A stretch of 64,000 nucleotides of DNA from positions 1,240,001 through 1,304,000 of the forward strand of contig SRSI01000004.1 of the NCBI GenBank assembly GCA_005656395.1, read 5' to 3'. This stretch comes from Strongyloides papillosus. Taxonomy: Eukaryota; Nematoda; Chromadorea; Rhabditida; Strongyloididae. Position numbers and translations under genes: made by a program. Below the pieces are notes generated by a model. The model was not told where the DNA came from. It was given only the letters and a program-made list of their open reading frames with translations, and searched no databases. Positions 10,626 through 23,362 of this stretch are shown piece by piece; the first letter of the stretch is position 1; each line of letters begins with the position of its first letter.

Positions 10626-11585
10626 TACAACGGTAAAAACTAAAAAAAATTTAACATTTCTAATTTAATTAATTTTAATTAAGAATATTTCTCAAAAAAT
10701 TTCCAACCAGGAAAAGTTGCTGCACTGTGTCTCTTATTCGTATTTAACAATACAGTAATCTTGTATAATTAATTATCTTTAAATGTTATAAATTGTAACT
10801 AATTTTTAACAAATTCTCTATAGTGTATAAATTTTTTTAATAAAAAGCAGTTTCTTTTTGTTTCGGTAAATTTACTATTAAAACTTTCATTAATAACATT
10901 AAACAATATTTTGAATGTGACTACTATCTATAAAATAAAATGTTTTAAAATTTGTGTTGCCTTTTTGCAAACAGATATTTCATTATTTATTCAATTAATA
11001 AAATATTTCTAGATCGTATTGTACTATTTTAACTAAATACAATATTTTTTTTATTTCTATGCAGTCTAATGTAATAATTTTTTTATCAATAAATATACAT
11101 TTTATCAAAATCATTATTTTTAATAAATCATTTTCATTATGATCCGATATGCTTTTGTTGTATTTTTAATAATTTAAAAAACGGTTTTGTCAAGTTTTTA
11201 CATCTTAAGACTTTTGATTTACTGTTAATTATAAAAAATAAGAAATTAAAAGGGTAAAAATAAAATTTTAGGAACAATGTACTTAAATTAAAAACATAAG
11301 TAATACGTACTTGTGATATAAAAATTAAGTGAATTTTAAAATACCAGTAATAAATTTAGATAATATATATATATTTTTTTAAATGCATAGTCATTTTAGA
11401 TATTTTTTATACTAAAGAAAAAAAATGTTTTGTCTAATAAAACTTTAGGAAATTCTATAATTATAGTAATAAATTATTAAAATGTTCTTACTTATAAAAA
11501 ATAGCAATTTTTATCCTACTGTAAAATTCTAAAATAAATTAAAAAAACTTTTATACATAAATATACGAAAAAGTACAAAAGACAA
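10626..11585. other. AT-rich spacer
   Basis: Nothing gene-like seen on either strand; stop codons are dense in all frames and no repeat of the window matches it. Confidence 0.5.
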
Positions 11586-11612
11586 CGATCCTGGCAGGAT
11601 TCGAACCTACAC
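11586..11612 (-). tRNA. tRNA 3'-half fragment (Ser-like)
   Basis: The minus strand reads a T-arm with a good B box (GTAGGTTCGAATCCTGC) followed by an acceptor-like CAGGATC and a G in the discriminator position, which favours Ser. The anticodon arm and 5' half are missing: element M starts immediately upstream. It is a fragment, not a gene. Confidence 0.55.
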
Positions 11613-12511
11613 TGAAAACGAAAATGTTAGCTCGACCTAACATTTTGGTCAAAAACATTTGTTTTTAAGGAAAGTGTTAGGTTGGCCTAACATATTCAAA
11701 AATTCGACCTAACATATTCAAATTTTTTAGAAAAAACAAAAATATTTCTTAATATTCAAATAATCCTACATATAGCAACTCAAGATCTACAAATACCAAA
11801 CACGAAACCGAGAAAGAAGAAGAACGAACTTGACAACCAACAATTACAAGGAGGAGGAAGAGAACTTGGGGACAACAGGCCAACGAATGAATTTTACTAA
11901 TTTAACCAATTAAGCTAGCGAAACTTGGTTTCTGTGAAATAAGTATCAGCTAGAATAAAAATAATTGAAATTTCAATTTTTATGTTATTAAATTATTTTT
12001 AATACAACGAAAATTTAAATAAGAGTCATCGAAACTTATTTTTTTATATTTTCAATTTACTTTTAGTATAAAGAAATTTTATAATTAAAGTCAACAAAAT
12101 TTGATACCTATATTATTAGTTTATTTTTAATACAAAAAAATTAAAAATTAAAGTTAGATAAACCGACTTTTTCATACTATTAATTTATTTTCTACATAAA
12201 ATTTTTTTTTTATCTATTAAATATTTTTATAGAAAATGTAGGTCATATATTGAAATAATATCATTAAAGAATCATATGTTATACAGGTAAAATTTTGCTA
12301 CTATTTGCTATGACGATTATTAAAATTCCCTTAAATTATTATTGTTAATAAATTGTATAAATTACTTATTATGATAACCTGTAAAGCATGAAAAGTATTT
12401 TAACTCAATCAAAAAAAAGTACCTTGGTACATACTATACAAATTATATTATAAAATATGTTAACTCAAGTCAGCGTATTGCGGAAATGTTAGCTCGACCT
12501 AACACTTTCAG
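11613..12511. mobile_element. element M, TIR element between tRNA halves
   Basis: Its ends are inverted: CTGAAAACGAAAATGTTAG at the left and the complement of CTAACACTTTCAG at the right. A 26-bp near-palindrome (11621-11646, key core TTAGCTCGACCTAA) is repeated in direct orientation at 12484-12508, with partial copies (GGCCTAACAT, CGACCTAACAT) at 11674-11715. The ~840-bp interior is non-coding and AT-rich; bases 11805-11880 are a G/A-rich patch. It is bordered by tRNA-derived fragments on both sides. Confidence 0.5.
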
Positions 12512-12518
12512 TTTGAGT

Positions 12519-12540
12519 ATACCAACTGAGCTAGGAAGGC
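12519..12540 (-). tRNA. tRNA 5'-half fragment (Lys-like)
   Basis: On the minus strand GCCTTCCTAGCTCAGTTGGT is identical to the first 20 nt of the tRNA-Lys pseudogene at 35005-35077, including the A box. Homology stops in the D arm and element M follows. The acceptor stem does not pair with the 3' half at 11586-11612, so the two pieces are not simply one split gene. Confidence 0.6.
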
Positions 12541-12990
12541 CCGGACGTGAGACCATCAAATTTATTCAATTATTTTACGTTATTAAAATATATTTGTGGT
12601 AGTTTATTTTAGAAATTTTAATAGTTACGCATTGCTAACTTTTAATATTTGACAAATAATATATAATACGTTTTTTATAATAAAATTTTAGTCATAACTA
12701 TATTTTTTCTTATAATTTTAAAAAATTGTATGATGTAATATTTTACTATAAATCATTTGTTATTAAAAAGTCATAATTTTATACAAATAATTAGAATTTT
12801 AACGTAACTTTTTTATCATCAAATTATTTTACTAACAACTTTCAACATAATTAAAAAGAATATATTTAGTATTTTCAACACTTTATAAGCTTTTTTTGAT
12901 ATTTTTTAATTGTAACAGAATAAAAGATTTTATTAAATATATTGTTAAACTTGTATGTCTTAAAACTTATGATGTAGTAAATTATTGGTC
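12541..12990. other. AT-rich spacer
   Basis: No coding, RNA or repeat signal recognised. Confidence 0.5.
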
Positions 12991-12994
12991 TTAA

Positions 12995-13357
12995 CCCTTT
13001 CCCTGCCGGATGACGCATATATGCGTCATAAACAAAAATGTTAATTTACAGTGGTAATTTATGTTATAAGTGGGAAATTTTGGAATAATGCTATTCTATT
13101 TTTTTTTTAAAATATTTATATGAAACAAAATTAAAAAAGAAAAAATAAACTAAAAAAACAATTAAATATTAAATTTTAAAATGAATTTAACAGAATTATG
13201 AAGAAAAATTGTAACTTAAGTCTGTTTGCTTTTTTTCCTACTGAAGAAATATATTACCAATTATTTATTAACATTTTCTTCTATATAAAAGTACTTTTCC
13301 AATTTTACACACCATGAGTGCGTAATACAAAGAAAAAAATCTCTGGCAGGGAAAGGG
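12995..13357. mobile_element. piggyBac-type MITE, copy 1
   Basis: Ends CCCTTTCCCTGCCGG and its complement (CTGGCAGGGAAAGGG) are flanked by TTAA on both sides (12991-12994, 13358-13361). This combination is diagnostic of the piggyBac superfamily. A perfect 18-bp palindrome TGACGCATATATGCGTCA lies 18 bp inside the left end. It is 363 bp and non-coding. Confidence 0.85.
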
Positions 13358-13361
13358 TTAA

Positions 13362-14681
13362 AAAATCATTTAAGTAGTAAATATACTGGGACAATACTAA
13401 TTAGTTATATCTTGGGAATCTTTTTGCCTCTATCAAAATTACCACCAGTTATTCGTCTAAATTTTGTTCGATAATTTGATAATAAAATTAATTAGTTGAT
13501 ATATAAAATATTAGTAACACTCTTCATGACTTTTCGGGCCATTTATGGTCATTTTTAGCAATAATATTATCCTTTTCTGCCTTTCTTATTAAACAGAATT
13601 TATTATATTATAAATAATTCCTTTGATATAAATAAACTTTGACTTAAACAATATTTTCTTGTACATGTAATAATAAAAATAGACATAAAAAATAACATCA
13701 CAATAAATTTTAATAACCTTTAGTAATAATTTTAATTTTTTTATACTATAGGTGACTACAAATTGAAATAGGTTATTTGATTAATTTTTTATATAAAATC
13801 TATAGAATTTTAAAAATATTACATGGAGATATCATTATTTAAAACAATGAATTGCAATTTATTGAAAATAATTTTTTGTATACAATTTATTTATATTAAT
13901 CGATCAATATTGAATGAAAAGTATTATTTAAAACTTCTCTTTATACTCAGTTTCATTTGAAATAAAGAATGACATACTTTGTTGATAAGATAAAGAATTT
14001 TATGCTTTTTATTTTTGTGTTAAATAATTATGGTTATATTTTGCAAACTTGTTAATTATATAAGTTGATACACCAATAAATTAAAATTTCTTATCGAAAA
14101 ATTTTTTATTTACTACTAGAAAAAGCAAAATTTATACCCCTTATAGATTTTGATACTTTTTTTTTGTAGTACAGTCTTATTAAAAGGTGTACCGAGAGCT
14201 TTTGTTACATGTATTATAATAGAAGCATGTTAGCTAGATACTTGCCACTTAGTCAAGATTATTACTAATTAATAACATGTTTGGATATAAGTGCTAAGAA
14301 CAAAATAAAAAAATTAAATGAATATAACTTTTTATTTTCTTACTATAACGAGTAGTACTTATATTTAAAAAATATTTTCTTGACTATAATTCCGCTAGTT
14401 GAGACAGAATTGACTATTACCTTAACTTTTCTTTCTTTAATAGTATATTATTCTGACTACTATTAAATTTTTTCTCAGTTTAATAGTAGGATGTATTCTT
14501 TTTCTACAATAAACATCAATACCTTTCTTTCTTTTTTGTGTTAATCTTAATGTTATTTGATATATTGTACAATATAACACATAATATACACATTTATAAT
14601 TTTTATTCTAATACAAATGATAAGCATCACGATACTAAAATAAGATATAGCGTAGTAAAAAGTAGTTTTCAAAAAGGACGT
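13362..14681. other. AT-rich spacer
   Basis: I see nothing assignable. Runs of A/T and dense stops in all frames. Confidence 0.5.
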
Positions 14682-14734
14682 TAGAGACTGCGGGAATTGA
14701 ACCCGCAACTTCTCGCATGCAAAGTGAGCACTCT
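14682..14734 (-). tRNA. tRNA-Ala(UGC) 3' fragment
   Basis: The minus strand reads the D-arm end, an anticodon stem-loop with TTTGCAT (anticodon TGC), a variable region, a T arm (GCGGGTTCAATTCCCGC) and an acceptor 3' strand. Homology to tRNA-Ala begins at about nt 20; the acceptor 5' strand and A box are gone. The break is followed by a stretch with repeated TGTCAGAAAATT motifs (14750-14803, 15500-15513), possibly another insertion. Not functional. Confidence 0.7.
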
Positions 14735-17379
14735 CACTCAAATTCTAATTGTCAGAAAATTTGACGTCAAAATTGGCTGTCATTTCCAACTGTCAGAAAA
14801 TTGTTACATTATTCCAAAGTGTTTTCCTAAAGAGAAATTTTTAAATTTCTCCATAAATGGTATAAAATACACTATATACTTCCTGTATACTGATTGAAAA
14901 TGTTAGAAAATATTGATAAAAAACATATAAACATCAAAGATTTATTAAAAATAATTAGATTACTATACAACAATAAATAAAGATAAATAATAATTAAAAA
15001 AGTAGTTTAGTATAAACTTATCCGATGAAATTCCTATTAACTTCAAAACGATCGGCTTTATATATCCAGCATAGCTTGTAATTATAAATCTGTAGCCTAC
15101 AAGATTCTTTTTAAACCGTCTTCACATATATTCTTATACGAAATTAACCTATACCTAAAATTATTTATATTAATAGAGAAACTCTAAAAACTTATCTCTT
15201 AGTAACCTGGACAAGCTCCAAAACATTCCTTAGTGTGGTACCTACAATGATTATAAATATAGAAGTATTATTTATTTATAGAAGTATACTTACATAAAAC
15301 TCATCCCCAACAGCTAGCCTTTTCACAACAAAACATTAAACCTAAAAGTATACATAAAAATATCGTTCAAAAGAATTATTAATAACATATTGAGAAGCCA
15401 ATTTTGTTAAATTTTAACATAAAATGATAAATTAATACGATTGAAATATGATATGAGGGAATATTTAACCAAATACTATATAATTAGTCGGAATTTTCTG
15501 ATTGTCAGAAAATTTTTGGTCTTTTTGGTAAACACCGGATAAAGAAAAGCAAAAGGTTTTGAGTGATTGAGCCGTGGTGGACCGCTAAATTAGAAAAAAA
15601 TCTGCACATTCTAAAACTAATTATGCAACATTTAAACACACTTTTTAACTACAAAAATTAAAATTATATATATTGCTTTATTATATCCATAATAAACATA
15701 ACAAATAAAATTAATTTTGGTTTCCTCATGCCTGTCGTTAAATTTCATCAATTTTTAAAGATAAATAATTTAAAAACATGTTTTTATAGCTTTATTAATT
15801 TTTATGAATTAATTATCAATAGATGTATTTTTTGACGCTATGTTAATATTGCTTTGCTTTAAAAATTGACTTTTCTAATTTTATAAAGAAGTAAAATCTT
15901 TCAAGACAAAATATATAACCTTTCTCTGTGAAAATACTTTTAAACCTTAAAGAAATGTATTTAATTTTTTTTATACTTATATTAATTTGAATTGTTCTAT
16001 TGGTAAGATGTAGCTAAATGGATCAATTATGTAATTAAAAGTAATTATACAATCATTTCTTGAGTCTTCAAATAAAGCAAAAATGGTTATTAAAAACTGT
16101 AAAATATTTTAATGTTATCACTAAGAAAAGTACGAAACATCAAAATAAAAGTAATGTTGCATTAACCAAGCTAATGGAGGCTTGGGAAATGCAACATAAA
16201 TGAACAATATTTAAAGAATAAAATTTTAATATACATTTACATTTTTTTTTTGAAAAATAGAGATTCTGATTAATTCCTTTATCTTTAATAAAATTATTTT
16301 ACTATCTTTTTTTAAAACAATATAAACAAAAGTATTATAAATACTATCGTTGTTTACTTATATATATATAGTACAAGTAAAATTAAAACAGCCAAACTTG
16401 ATAGTCAAGTATATTCTACTTATTGCAAAGTTTTTCAATTGATCAAAATTTTGTTATGAAATTTTCTTTCTATATTTTTATGTCAATTGTCCAGCACAAT
16501 AATATACAGTTGATACTAGAAAGACTTTTTATAGATTTTTGAAAAGTGCATATACTTTCACAACTAATAGCTAAGTGTTAAAAAGTTGAAACATGTCAAA
16601 TTCATTTTTTTAGTTTTATTAATACTATTCGAAATGTATAAAAGCACAATCAATTTTGTATAAATTGTGCAAAATAAGTTAAAAAATACTTAATGTGTAA
16701 GAAATTCCTTAAGTGTTGTTTTTCATAAAACATTTCATATACCAGAAATCAGACCTGCACTTCGTGGGGAAGATTACAAATCATTCAAAACAAAATTCTC
16801 ACCCCCAAAGTGGTGATTTCTTACTTTTTGTAATGATACTAAATCATCATCTTGAAAAAAGAAGTGCATTTCTCCAAAACGTACATTTTAGACAAAGAAT
16901 TCACCACATCAAACTCATAATTTTTAAAATATCACTTTGAAGTGAAGACTACGTTCTGGTTTATTATAACCAGTAAAACACATAGAAAAATATAATGCTA
17001 TTTATACTTTTCTTCCTGTAAAATATTTTTAGAGAAATAGTCAATTAAACTTGCAAATGCTATTAACACATAACTATAATTGTCCATATAATGAATATTT
17101 TATACAATATCTTTGACAAATATTTTATAATAATAAATGCGTAGAAAATTGTATAAGTTAAACCATTTTAGTAATTTTTTATATTTAAATTCGATATGTT
17201 GTCGAAACTACAAAAATATTTTCTAATGATTATTTCTTTCTTAAAAATATATCGAAAGCTGTGTTTTAAAATTATTTTAAATTTAGATAATTTACCATTA
17301 ACATTACATTTGTTGTAAGTGTATTTCAGAGATATTCCTTAAACATAAATTATCTGATATCCCTTTTATAAAACAAATT
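14735..17379. other. non-coding region with TGTCAGAAAATT repeats and a hairpin
   Basis: TGTCAGAAAATT recurs at about 14750, 14790 and 15500, and CACTCAAA-like ends at 14734 and 15565 are inverted, so 14734-15573 may be an old insertion next to the tRNA-Ala fragment. From 15576 to 17379 I see AT-rich sequence, the hairpin at 16154-16197, and a less AT-rich patch at 16700-16970 with a 75-codon frame that has no recognisable domain. Confidence 0.4.
16154..16197 (+). other. 44-nt perfect two-step hairpin
   Basis: ATGTTGCATT pairs fully with AATGCAACAT. A symmetrical internal loop (AA opposite GA) follows, then CCAAGC pairs with GCTTGG around the 8-nt loop TAATGGAG. That makes sixteen base pairs, GC-richer than the surroundings. 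No neighbouring gene explains it. It could be a structured RNA, part of an element end, or a cruciform. Confidence 0.5.
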
Positions 17380-19365
17380 TCTATAACAAAAAGAAATAAG
17401 GAAAAAAAATTTGTCACTCACATAACTCTCTTCAAATTCAACCGATTTTTATGGGTAAATAGCCAAAAGATGTGTTTTTTTCTAACTAGAAGGGCTGAAT
17501 TAGTTTCAAAAACTTTTGGTCAAATTATCTTTAAAAAACATCGTTTTTTTGGCTTTTTTTAGCATAGATTTGACTAGGGATTAACGGTATTTCAAAGTAT
17601 AAAAGATACAATTATATATATATATCATTTGAAAGGTCTAATTCCAGAATAGTGCGGAAACACAATACTATGGAATTGTATTAAAAATTAGCCGAGTTAT
17701 GGTCCAAAGAGTGGTGACCATTTTGAAAAAATATTCTAAAAGTTAAATAGCTATAAATTAGTCAACACTTGATGAGATGAAATAAAATAGCATCTGTCTT
17801 AGAGATCTACGTCTAACTTAAAAAATAAGAGTCTAACAAAGTTTATAGCTCAACTATGAAAGAAGTTATATTAACTTGAATGTCAACTTTTTTGCCTTTT
17901 TTCCATTTTTATTGTAAAAATCAATTTTGTTCCAGACATAACTCCCTCCAAACTTGATAAAATTTATGGCTTAATAGTCATTTAATGTATTTTTTTTCAA
18001 CTTAGTGTGGAGAGTGGGTCTCAAAACTTTTGGTTCATAACTGGACAAATTATTTTTAGAAAACATCACTTTTTTAGACACTTTTTTGTATAGTGTTGTC
18101 TTTCGGATAACTTTTGTAAAAGTAAATGAAATACTTTGATTTATGACTCATTTGAAAGGTGCAAGCCAGGAATAAGGGGGAATCACAGCAGCAAAAAGAT
18201 TGATAAAGTATTGGCCAAGTTATGGGTCAATAAGTTATGACTATTTTTTTGGTAAAAATTAAAATGTTAAATAGCTATTACTTAATGGAATCTCTATAAA
18301 ATTAAATAAATATAGTTTCTTTTATACAAATTTAAGTCTAAACTTAAAAAGTCAAACTATTGCGAAGTTTATTGCTTATTTGCGGAACGGATTATACTAA
18401 TTTTAGTGACAATTTTCTCATATTTTCTTCATTTTTTACACAAATATCGGTTTTGTTCTCAGCATAACTGTATTCAAACTTAATTAATTTTTATGGTTTA
18501 ACATTCAGTAAATGTATTTTTTTCTAACTTAAGGGGAGAAAATAGCTTTTAAATTTTTCAACTAAAATTGACAAAGTCATCTTTTAAAAATACCAATTTT
18601 TCGAACACGTTTCGTTAAGGTTTGTTCTAGAAACAATTCTTTTCGAAATTAATAAAAAATTTTGTTTTATGACTTATCTAGAAAGTACAAATATGGAATA
18701 AAAAGGAAATTCAATATTAAAAAGATTAATAAAAAATTAGTTATGTTATGAATCAAAAGATGATAATCATTTTTGTTAGTAAAAATAAAAATTTTCTAAT
18801 GTTTTAACCTTAATAATGGTTGTTTAAATTAACAAAAACTAAATTTAGAATATAGTTCAAAGTCTAACTTTAAATTTGAAACTATAACGAAGTTATTAGC
18901 TTTAAAACGATAAAACTTATTTAAGGTATTAATTTTTTGCTATTTCTCATTTTACAATTGTAAAATTAAGGTAAATATGTAGTTAATAGAAAAATGATAT
19001 TAAATCGTTTATATCAATCTTAAAAATATAATAGAAGATCAATTAAATATTTATTTGGAATGATTCAAACATTCATTTTTATTTACCCTTTAGATATTAA
19101 TAAAATTCTTTTTGCTTCGTAATTTTTTTATTAAACTAAACAGTTTCAATAAATGTAGACGTAATGAAATGATTCTCACTATCACAAATATTTCATATAT
19201 TATAACAATGTATTTTCGGTTATCTTTTTTCTCCAGAAATTTGTAATTTAATAAAACAATTTTTTTATACAGATACTTTGATTAATGATTTTGTATAAAA
19301 ATTCTTTATTAAAAAATATGCTCTGCGGACCAGCTCTGACCTGCCGAAGGCGGATTTAAGGCTTG
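17380..19365 (+). mobile_element. non-autonomous Helitron-like element, copy 1
   Basis: Starts TCTATAACAAAAAGAAATAA, shared with the copies at 24474 and 40789. Near the 3' end lies the hairpin stem ACCTGCC-GAA-GGCGG(A/G)T, shared with them; the terminal tetranucleotide here is CTTG, decayed from CTGG. The interior consists of about three diverged tandem units of ~520 bp (anchors 'CATAACT...TCAAA' at ~17420, 17938 and 18463). No Rep/helicase coding. It is shorter than the other copies by about one unit. Confidence 0.75.
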
Positions 19366-20862
19366 TGATTTAAATAACATTATTTTATTCAAGATTTTTT
19401 TTAAAAATACAAACGCTTACGTAATTTCTATTAAAACTCAAATATTGTAAATATAACAAGTACACTTAAAAAAATTTTGTGGCTAGAAACCGCAAATCAC
19501 TATAATTTCGTTGTAACATTGGATACATTTTATTTATAGAAAAAATATCGGCAAAAATATCAATTAAAATAAGTCCAATTTCTATCAACCGCAAAAATCC
19601 GTTCATAAACGCAAAAAAATTTCCAACCTCAAACATCCGCACAATATATTTTCCTCAGTATACACTAAAGTAAAAATACAAGGCTTTGAAAAATTCGAGA
19701 ACATTTTATCTGGCATTTTAAGTAATGCTAGTTACTGGATAGTCATTGTTACCAGCTACTGTTTTCTTGTAACTTTAATACTATATAATCGTATTTAATA
19801 TTATTACTTAATGTTGTGTTTCCAATTTGAGTTTGAGTTCTAGGTAAATTATGAGTTTTGTGTTAGGAAATGTTTGACGCCTAAATAGAAAGTAATTAGT
19901 ATAGAAGTAAGTTACATCAAAAAGTTGTAACAGGCTACATTCTAGGTGATTATTTTTATAAGATTTATCTTGTAATTAATTATATAAAATACGTGTCTTT
20001 TATTTATTTTGATGTTTCTAGATAAAGTAAATATACTTTAAACCAAAATATCCAACATAAAATATTTTTAAAGACTTTTATATCTACTCACTAACGTCAC
20101 CCCCTGAAAATGCAACGTTAAGCATATTTTGACCCCCTAGATTTCAGAATTTTCTTCTGAAACTTTGCATACATATAGATTCCATTACGAGAAATCGGAA
20201 TCTAAAATAAAAATTCCAAAAATCTTGCTCCATCATAGAGAAAAATGAATCCAAAGTGCCAAAAATGGTGCAAATTTTGGATTAATGGACGCGCCGCGTT
20301 TTAAAAAAATATATCACACACACTAATTACTTAGTAAATGGACGCGCCGTATTTTAACAAAAAATACTACACAAATTAGTATGTATGTGTAAAATTTTGG
20401 TCTTGATCAACCCAACTAAAATAAGAATTGCCGAACCGAGGTTTAATAAAATATTTACCAACGCTTAGTGGTTCCACCGTGCGCTGCGCGGCATTCAAGC
20501 TCCAATGGAGTATTTCATAAGGCTTCAGACTTCACAATGAATGTTCCGAAGTTAATTTTTAGATGTTTTTTTGGGGAAATTGAAATTAAGATGAATTCAA
20601 AAGTTAAGGTTTCCGTGGCGTTTTTTTTGCTTTAGAGTTATGGGTCTGCGTTTTTTTCTTATATAAATTTACTTTTTTTAACATATAAGAAGTTAAAAAT
20701 TTTTCTTAAAAATAATAATTTACATAGGAGATCTAGAAATTATTAAATAAAATAATTGAAAAGATGCAATTTAAAAGAACTAATTTAGCATTTTTTATTA
20801 TTGACATTTATAATTATAAACTTTTTAGATTATTACACTTATTTGTAACGAAAAAGTATGAA
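19366..20862. other. non-coding region with GC-richer patches
   Basis: Mostly AT-rich. At 20095-20550 GC-richer sequence contains two copies of ATGGACGCGCCG (about 20286 and 20340) and a GTGCGCTGCGCGGC patch near 20480. No open frame or structured RNA is recognised. Confidence 0.4.
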
Positions 20863-21942
20863 AATAAATAATCACATCAAAAACCTAGGTTTTTGTCTTT
20901 TAAAAACTTTTATATCTTAATATATTATACGCGCACTTAAATGGACAAAATAAATTTTGCGAACTTTAAAGGATGAAAATAAATTTCGCGTACTAAAAAG
21001 GATGAAAATAAATTCTTATTCCTATAATATCACTCATCTGGATAAAAGTAGCGTCGTCTAGTGATTTAGATTATATCGATGACTACTACAAAATTATAAA
21101 GGCATATACAATGTAATATTCCATGTAAATGAAAATGCAAATGTAAAATCAACTTAATCATTAATTTGCTAATAGAAATTAAATATTTAATGAAATTATA
21201 TATTATAAGAAACGTGTACGATATCCTTTTAATGCTAATGTTGATAAAATTTTTGTTTGATTACTCTATCTTATTAAAATACGACACTCTCATTGTTCCT
21301 ACAAATATATTAAAATCCATTTTCTTCTCCAACAATAGAACACATATTCGGCATCCTTAATAAAATAATAATTACACAACTTTGATTTAATAAAACTTTT
21401 ATTTAAGCATATACTATCATATATTCTATGTAATCAGAAACAAAAATATTTAATGTAAATTCTACTATATCAGTGATTTTTTGCAAATGAAAATAAGTAA
21501 TACATGAAATTATATATCATAATAAATTTTCACAAAATCCATTTACTGCTAATAAGGGTAAAATTGTTGTTCGATTATTATATTTTATTAACATCGTAAA
21601 CTCTTAATATTGTAACAAATATATTAAAATCCATTTCCTTTTTCAACAATAGAAAACATAATCGCTACCATTAATAAAAACTAAAAAATCAAATGAAAAT
21701 TGCACAGCTTCGATTTAATAGTAAACAATAATTATCTAAGTCACTAGACGACGCTACTTTTATCCAGATGAGTGATATTATAGGAATAAGAATTTATTTT
21801 CATCCTTTTTAGTACGCGAAATTTATTTTCATCCTTTAAAGTTCGCAAAATTTATTTTGTCCATTTAAGTGCGGGTATAATATATTAAGATATAAAAGTT
21901 TTTAAAAGACAAAAACCTAGGTTTTTGATGTGATTATTTATT
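20863..21942. mobile_element. foldback element with ~200-bp inverted arms
   Basis: The left arm (20863-21067) and right arm (21737-21942) are inverted copies with few differences. Both start AATAAATAATCACATCAAAA and include a CCTAGG palindrome and an inner end CGTCGTCTAGTGA. The 670-bp interior is itself an imperfect direct duplication (about 21070-21360 and 21365-21700, both with ACAAATATATTAAAATCCAT). No convincing coding. A 64-codon frame inside is just part of the AT-rich interior. Confidence 0.8.
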
Positions 21943-22112
21943 CAAATTTTTTTTAAGTATACCATCTAAAAAAAAGTTTGCAAATAGATTTAATTTGAAA
22001 AACGTTTTATAATTTTGTAGAATACTATAAATATAAAAAGTGAGAAAGAAAATTTTAAAGGATAATTAAAATTTGAATATTGCTTTGTTAAAATATAAGA
22101 GAAGTGGGTTCC

Positions 22113-22184
22113 GCCGTCTTAGCTCAGTGGCAGAGCGTCTCTCTCGTAAAGAGAAGGTCACAGGTTCAAACCCTGTATGCGGCA
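22113..22184 (+). tRNA. tRNA-Thr(CGU)
   Basis: 72-nt cloverleaf. Anticodon stem TCTCT/AGAGA with loop CTCGTAA gives anticodon CGT (Thr). A box TTAGCTCAGTGGC and B box GGTTCAAACCC are good. The acceptor pairs with one mismatch (nt 6-67) and a G-U. A TTTTT terminator lies 5 bp downstream. No transposon abuts its 5' side (the foldback element ends 170 bp upstream). Confidence 0.93.
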
Positions 22185-23290
22185 TTGCCTTTTTCTTTAA
22201 AAATAGTTTTCTTTATAAAAATCAGTTTAAAATATAAAAGTACCTTTTATTTTTAAAGACTTTGTCGTTTCATAACTAATAAAACGTTTAACTTTATAAT
22301 TATACCCATGTCTCATAAAATATTAAATCATAAATAAATCTAGTTTAAGATTTTTTTGCTACTAACGTAAAATAACGTAATTTGTTTTTCTTGATATCAC
22401 TAAATACAAATTGTATGACAGTTTCTAACTATTCTTATTAAATTACAAAATTAGTATGGTAAAATATGTTTTTGCGTAATAATAATTTCGTTAAATTTTC
22501 AACTATTTAGGAACATAATGTTGAATAATCATAATTTTACTCTATAAAACTGAAATTTGCCAAGAATCGTTCTTAATTAAAGGAGAACTATATTGAATAG
22601 ATTTAGAAATAAAATAAAAACAAATAATATTAAATATTTTCTAGTAAATTTATAAGATTATTGGCGTATACTATATAAAACATATCCGTACTAGTTTATC
22701 ACAAACTTTATTATCAATTAACACAAAATCACAAAGAAATAACACAAACCCCTAAAATATATAAAAAAATATAGTGACATAAAAAAAAGAGACAGGTGTT
22801 ACAAAGAGAACATAAAATAAAATGACTTAAGCTACAAAACATCTTGGTATTTATACTAATTTAATAGAAGATATAAAATTCCAATTTGTACTTTATTTCA
22901 CTTTCTGCTAAATAAAAAAATTTAAATTTACAATGTTATATATGGTTACATAGTGTAAATAATTTGTTAATATGCTTTCATTTTATATGATAATTGCCGC
23001 TGATATCAGTTTATATATTTCATGTCTTAAAGAATGTTTAATAAAGAAAAAAATATTTCACTTTCTCTAACATATTTTACTATATATTTAAAATTGCTTT
23101 GAAAATATTTTTATATTTATTGTTATTGCATGATATAAATTTTTAAATATTAAAATTTTCCTTATTTTATTTATAAAAATAAGTATTTTTGTAAAAATAT
23201 TTTCACTATCGCACTTAATTAGGTTAAAAATAGAGGTTCTTAGTAATCAAAAATAAGTATAACTTATTTTCCTATTAACAGTAAAAGTAA
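22185..23290. other. AT-rich spacer between tRNA genes
   Basis: Contains only AT-rich sequence with dense stops; no element ends or RNA genes recognised. Confidence 0.5.
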
Positions 23291-23362
23291 TGAACCCGAC
23301 GTGATTTGAACACGCAGCCTTCCGATCTGGAGTCGGACGCGCTACCGTTGCGCCACGGATTC
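23291..23362 (-). tRNA. tRNA-Trp(CCA)
   Basis: 72-nt cloverleaf on the minus strand: acceptor GAATCCG paired with CGGGTTC and discriminator A; A box TGGCGCAACGG; anticodon loop CTCCAGA (anticodon CCA); T arm GCGTGTTCAAATCACGT. A TTTT terminator follows within about 5 bp. Its 5' end abuts element A (from 23363), and CCACGGA of tRNA nt 4-10 recurs at the far end of that element (27098-27104). This suggests the insertion hit the start of the gene. Confidence 0.93.

Noticed and set aside
17413..19000. Tandem units read as a CRISPR-like or satellite array
   Set aside because: Units are ~520 bp and diverged, and they lie inside Helitron-type ends, so they are treated as element interior.
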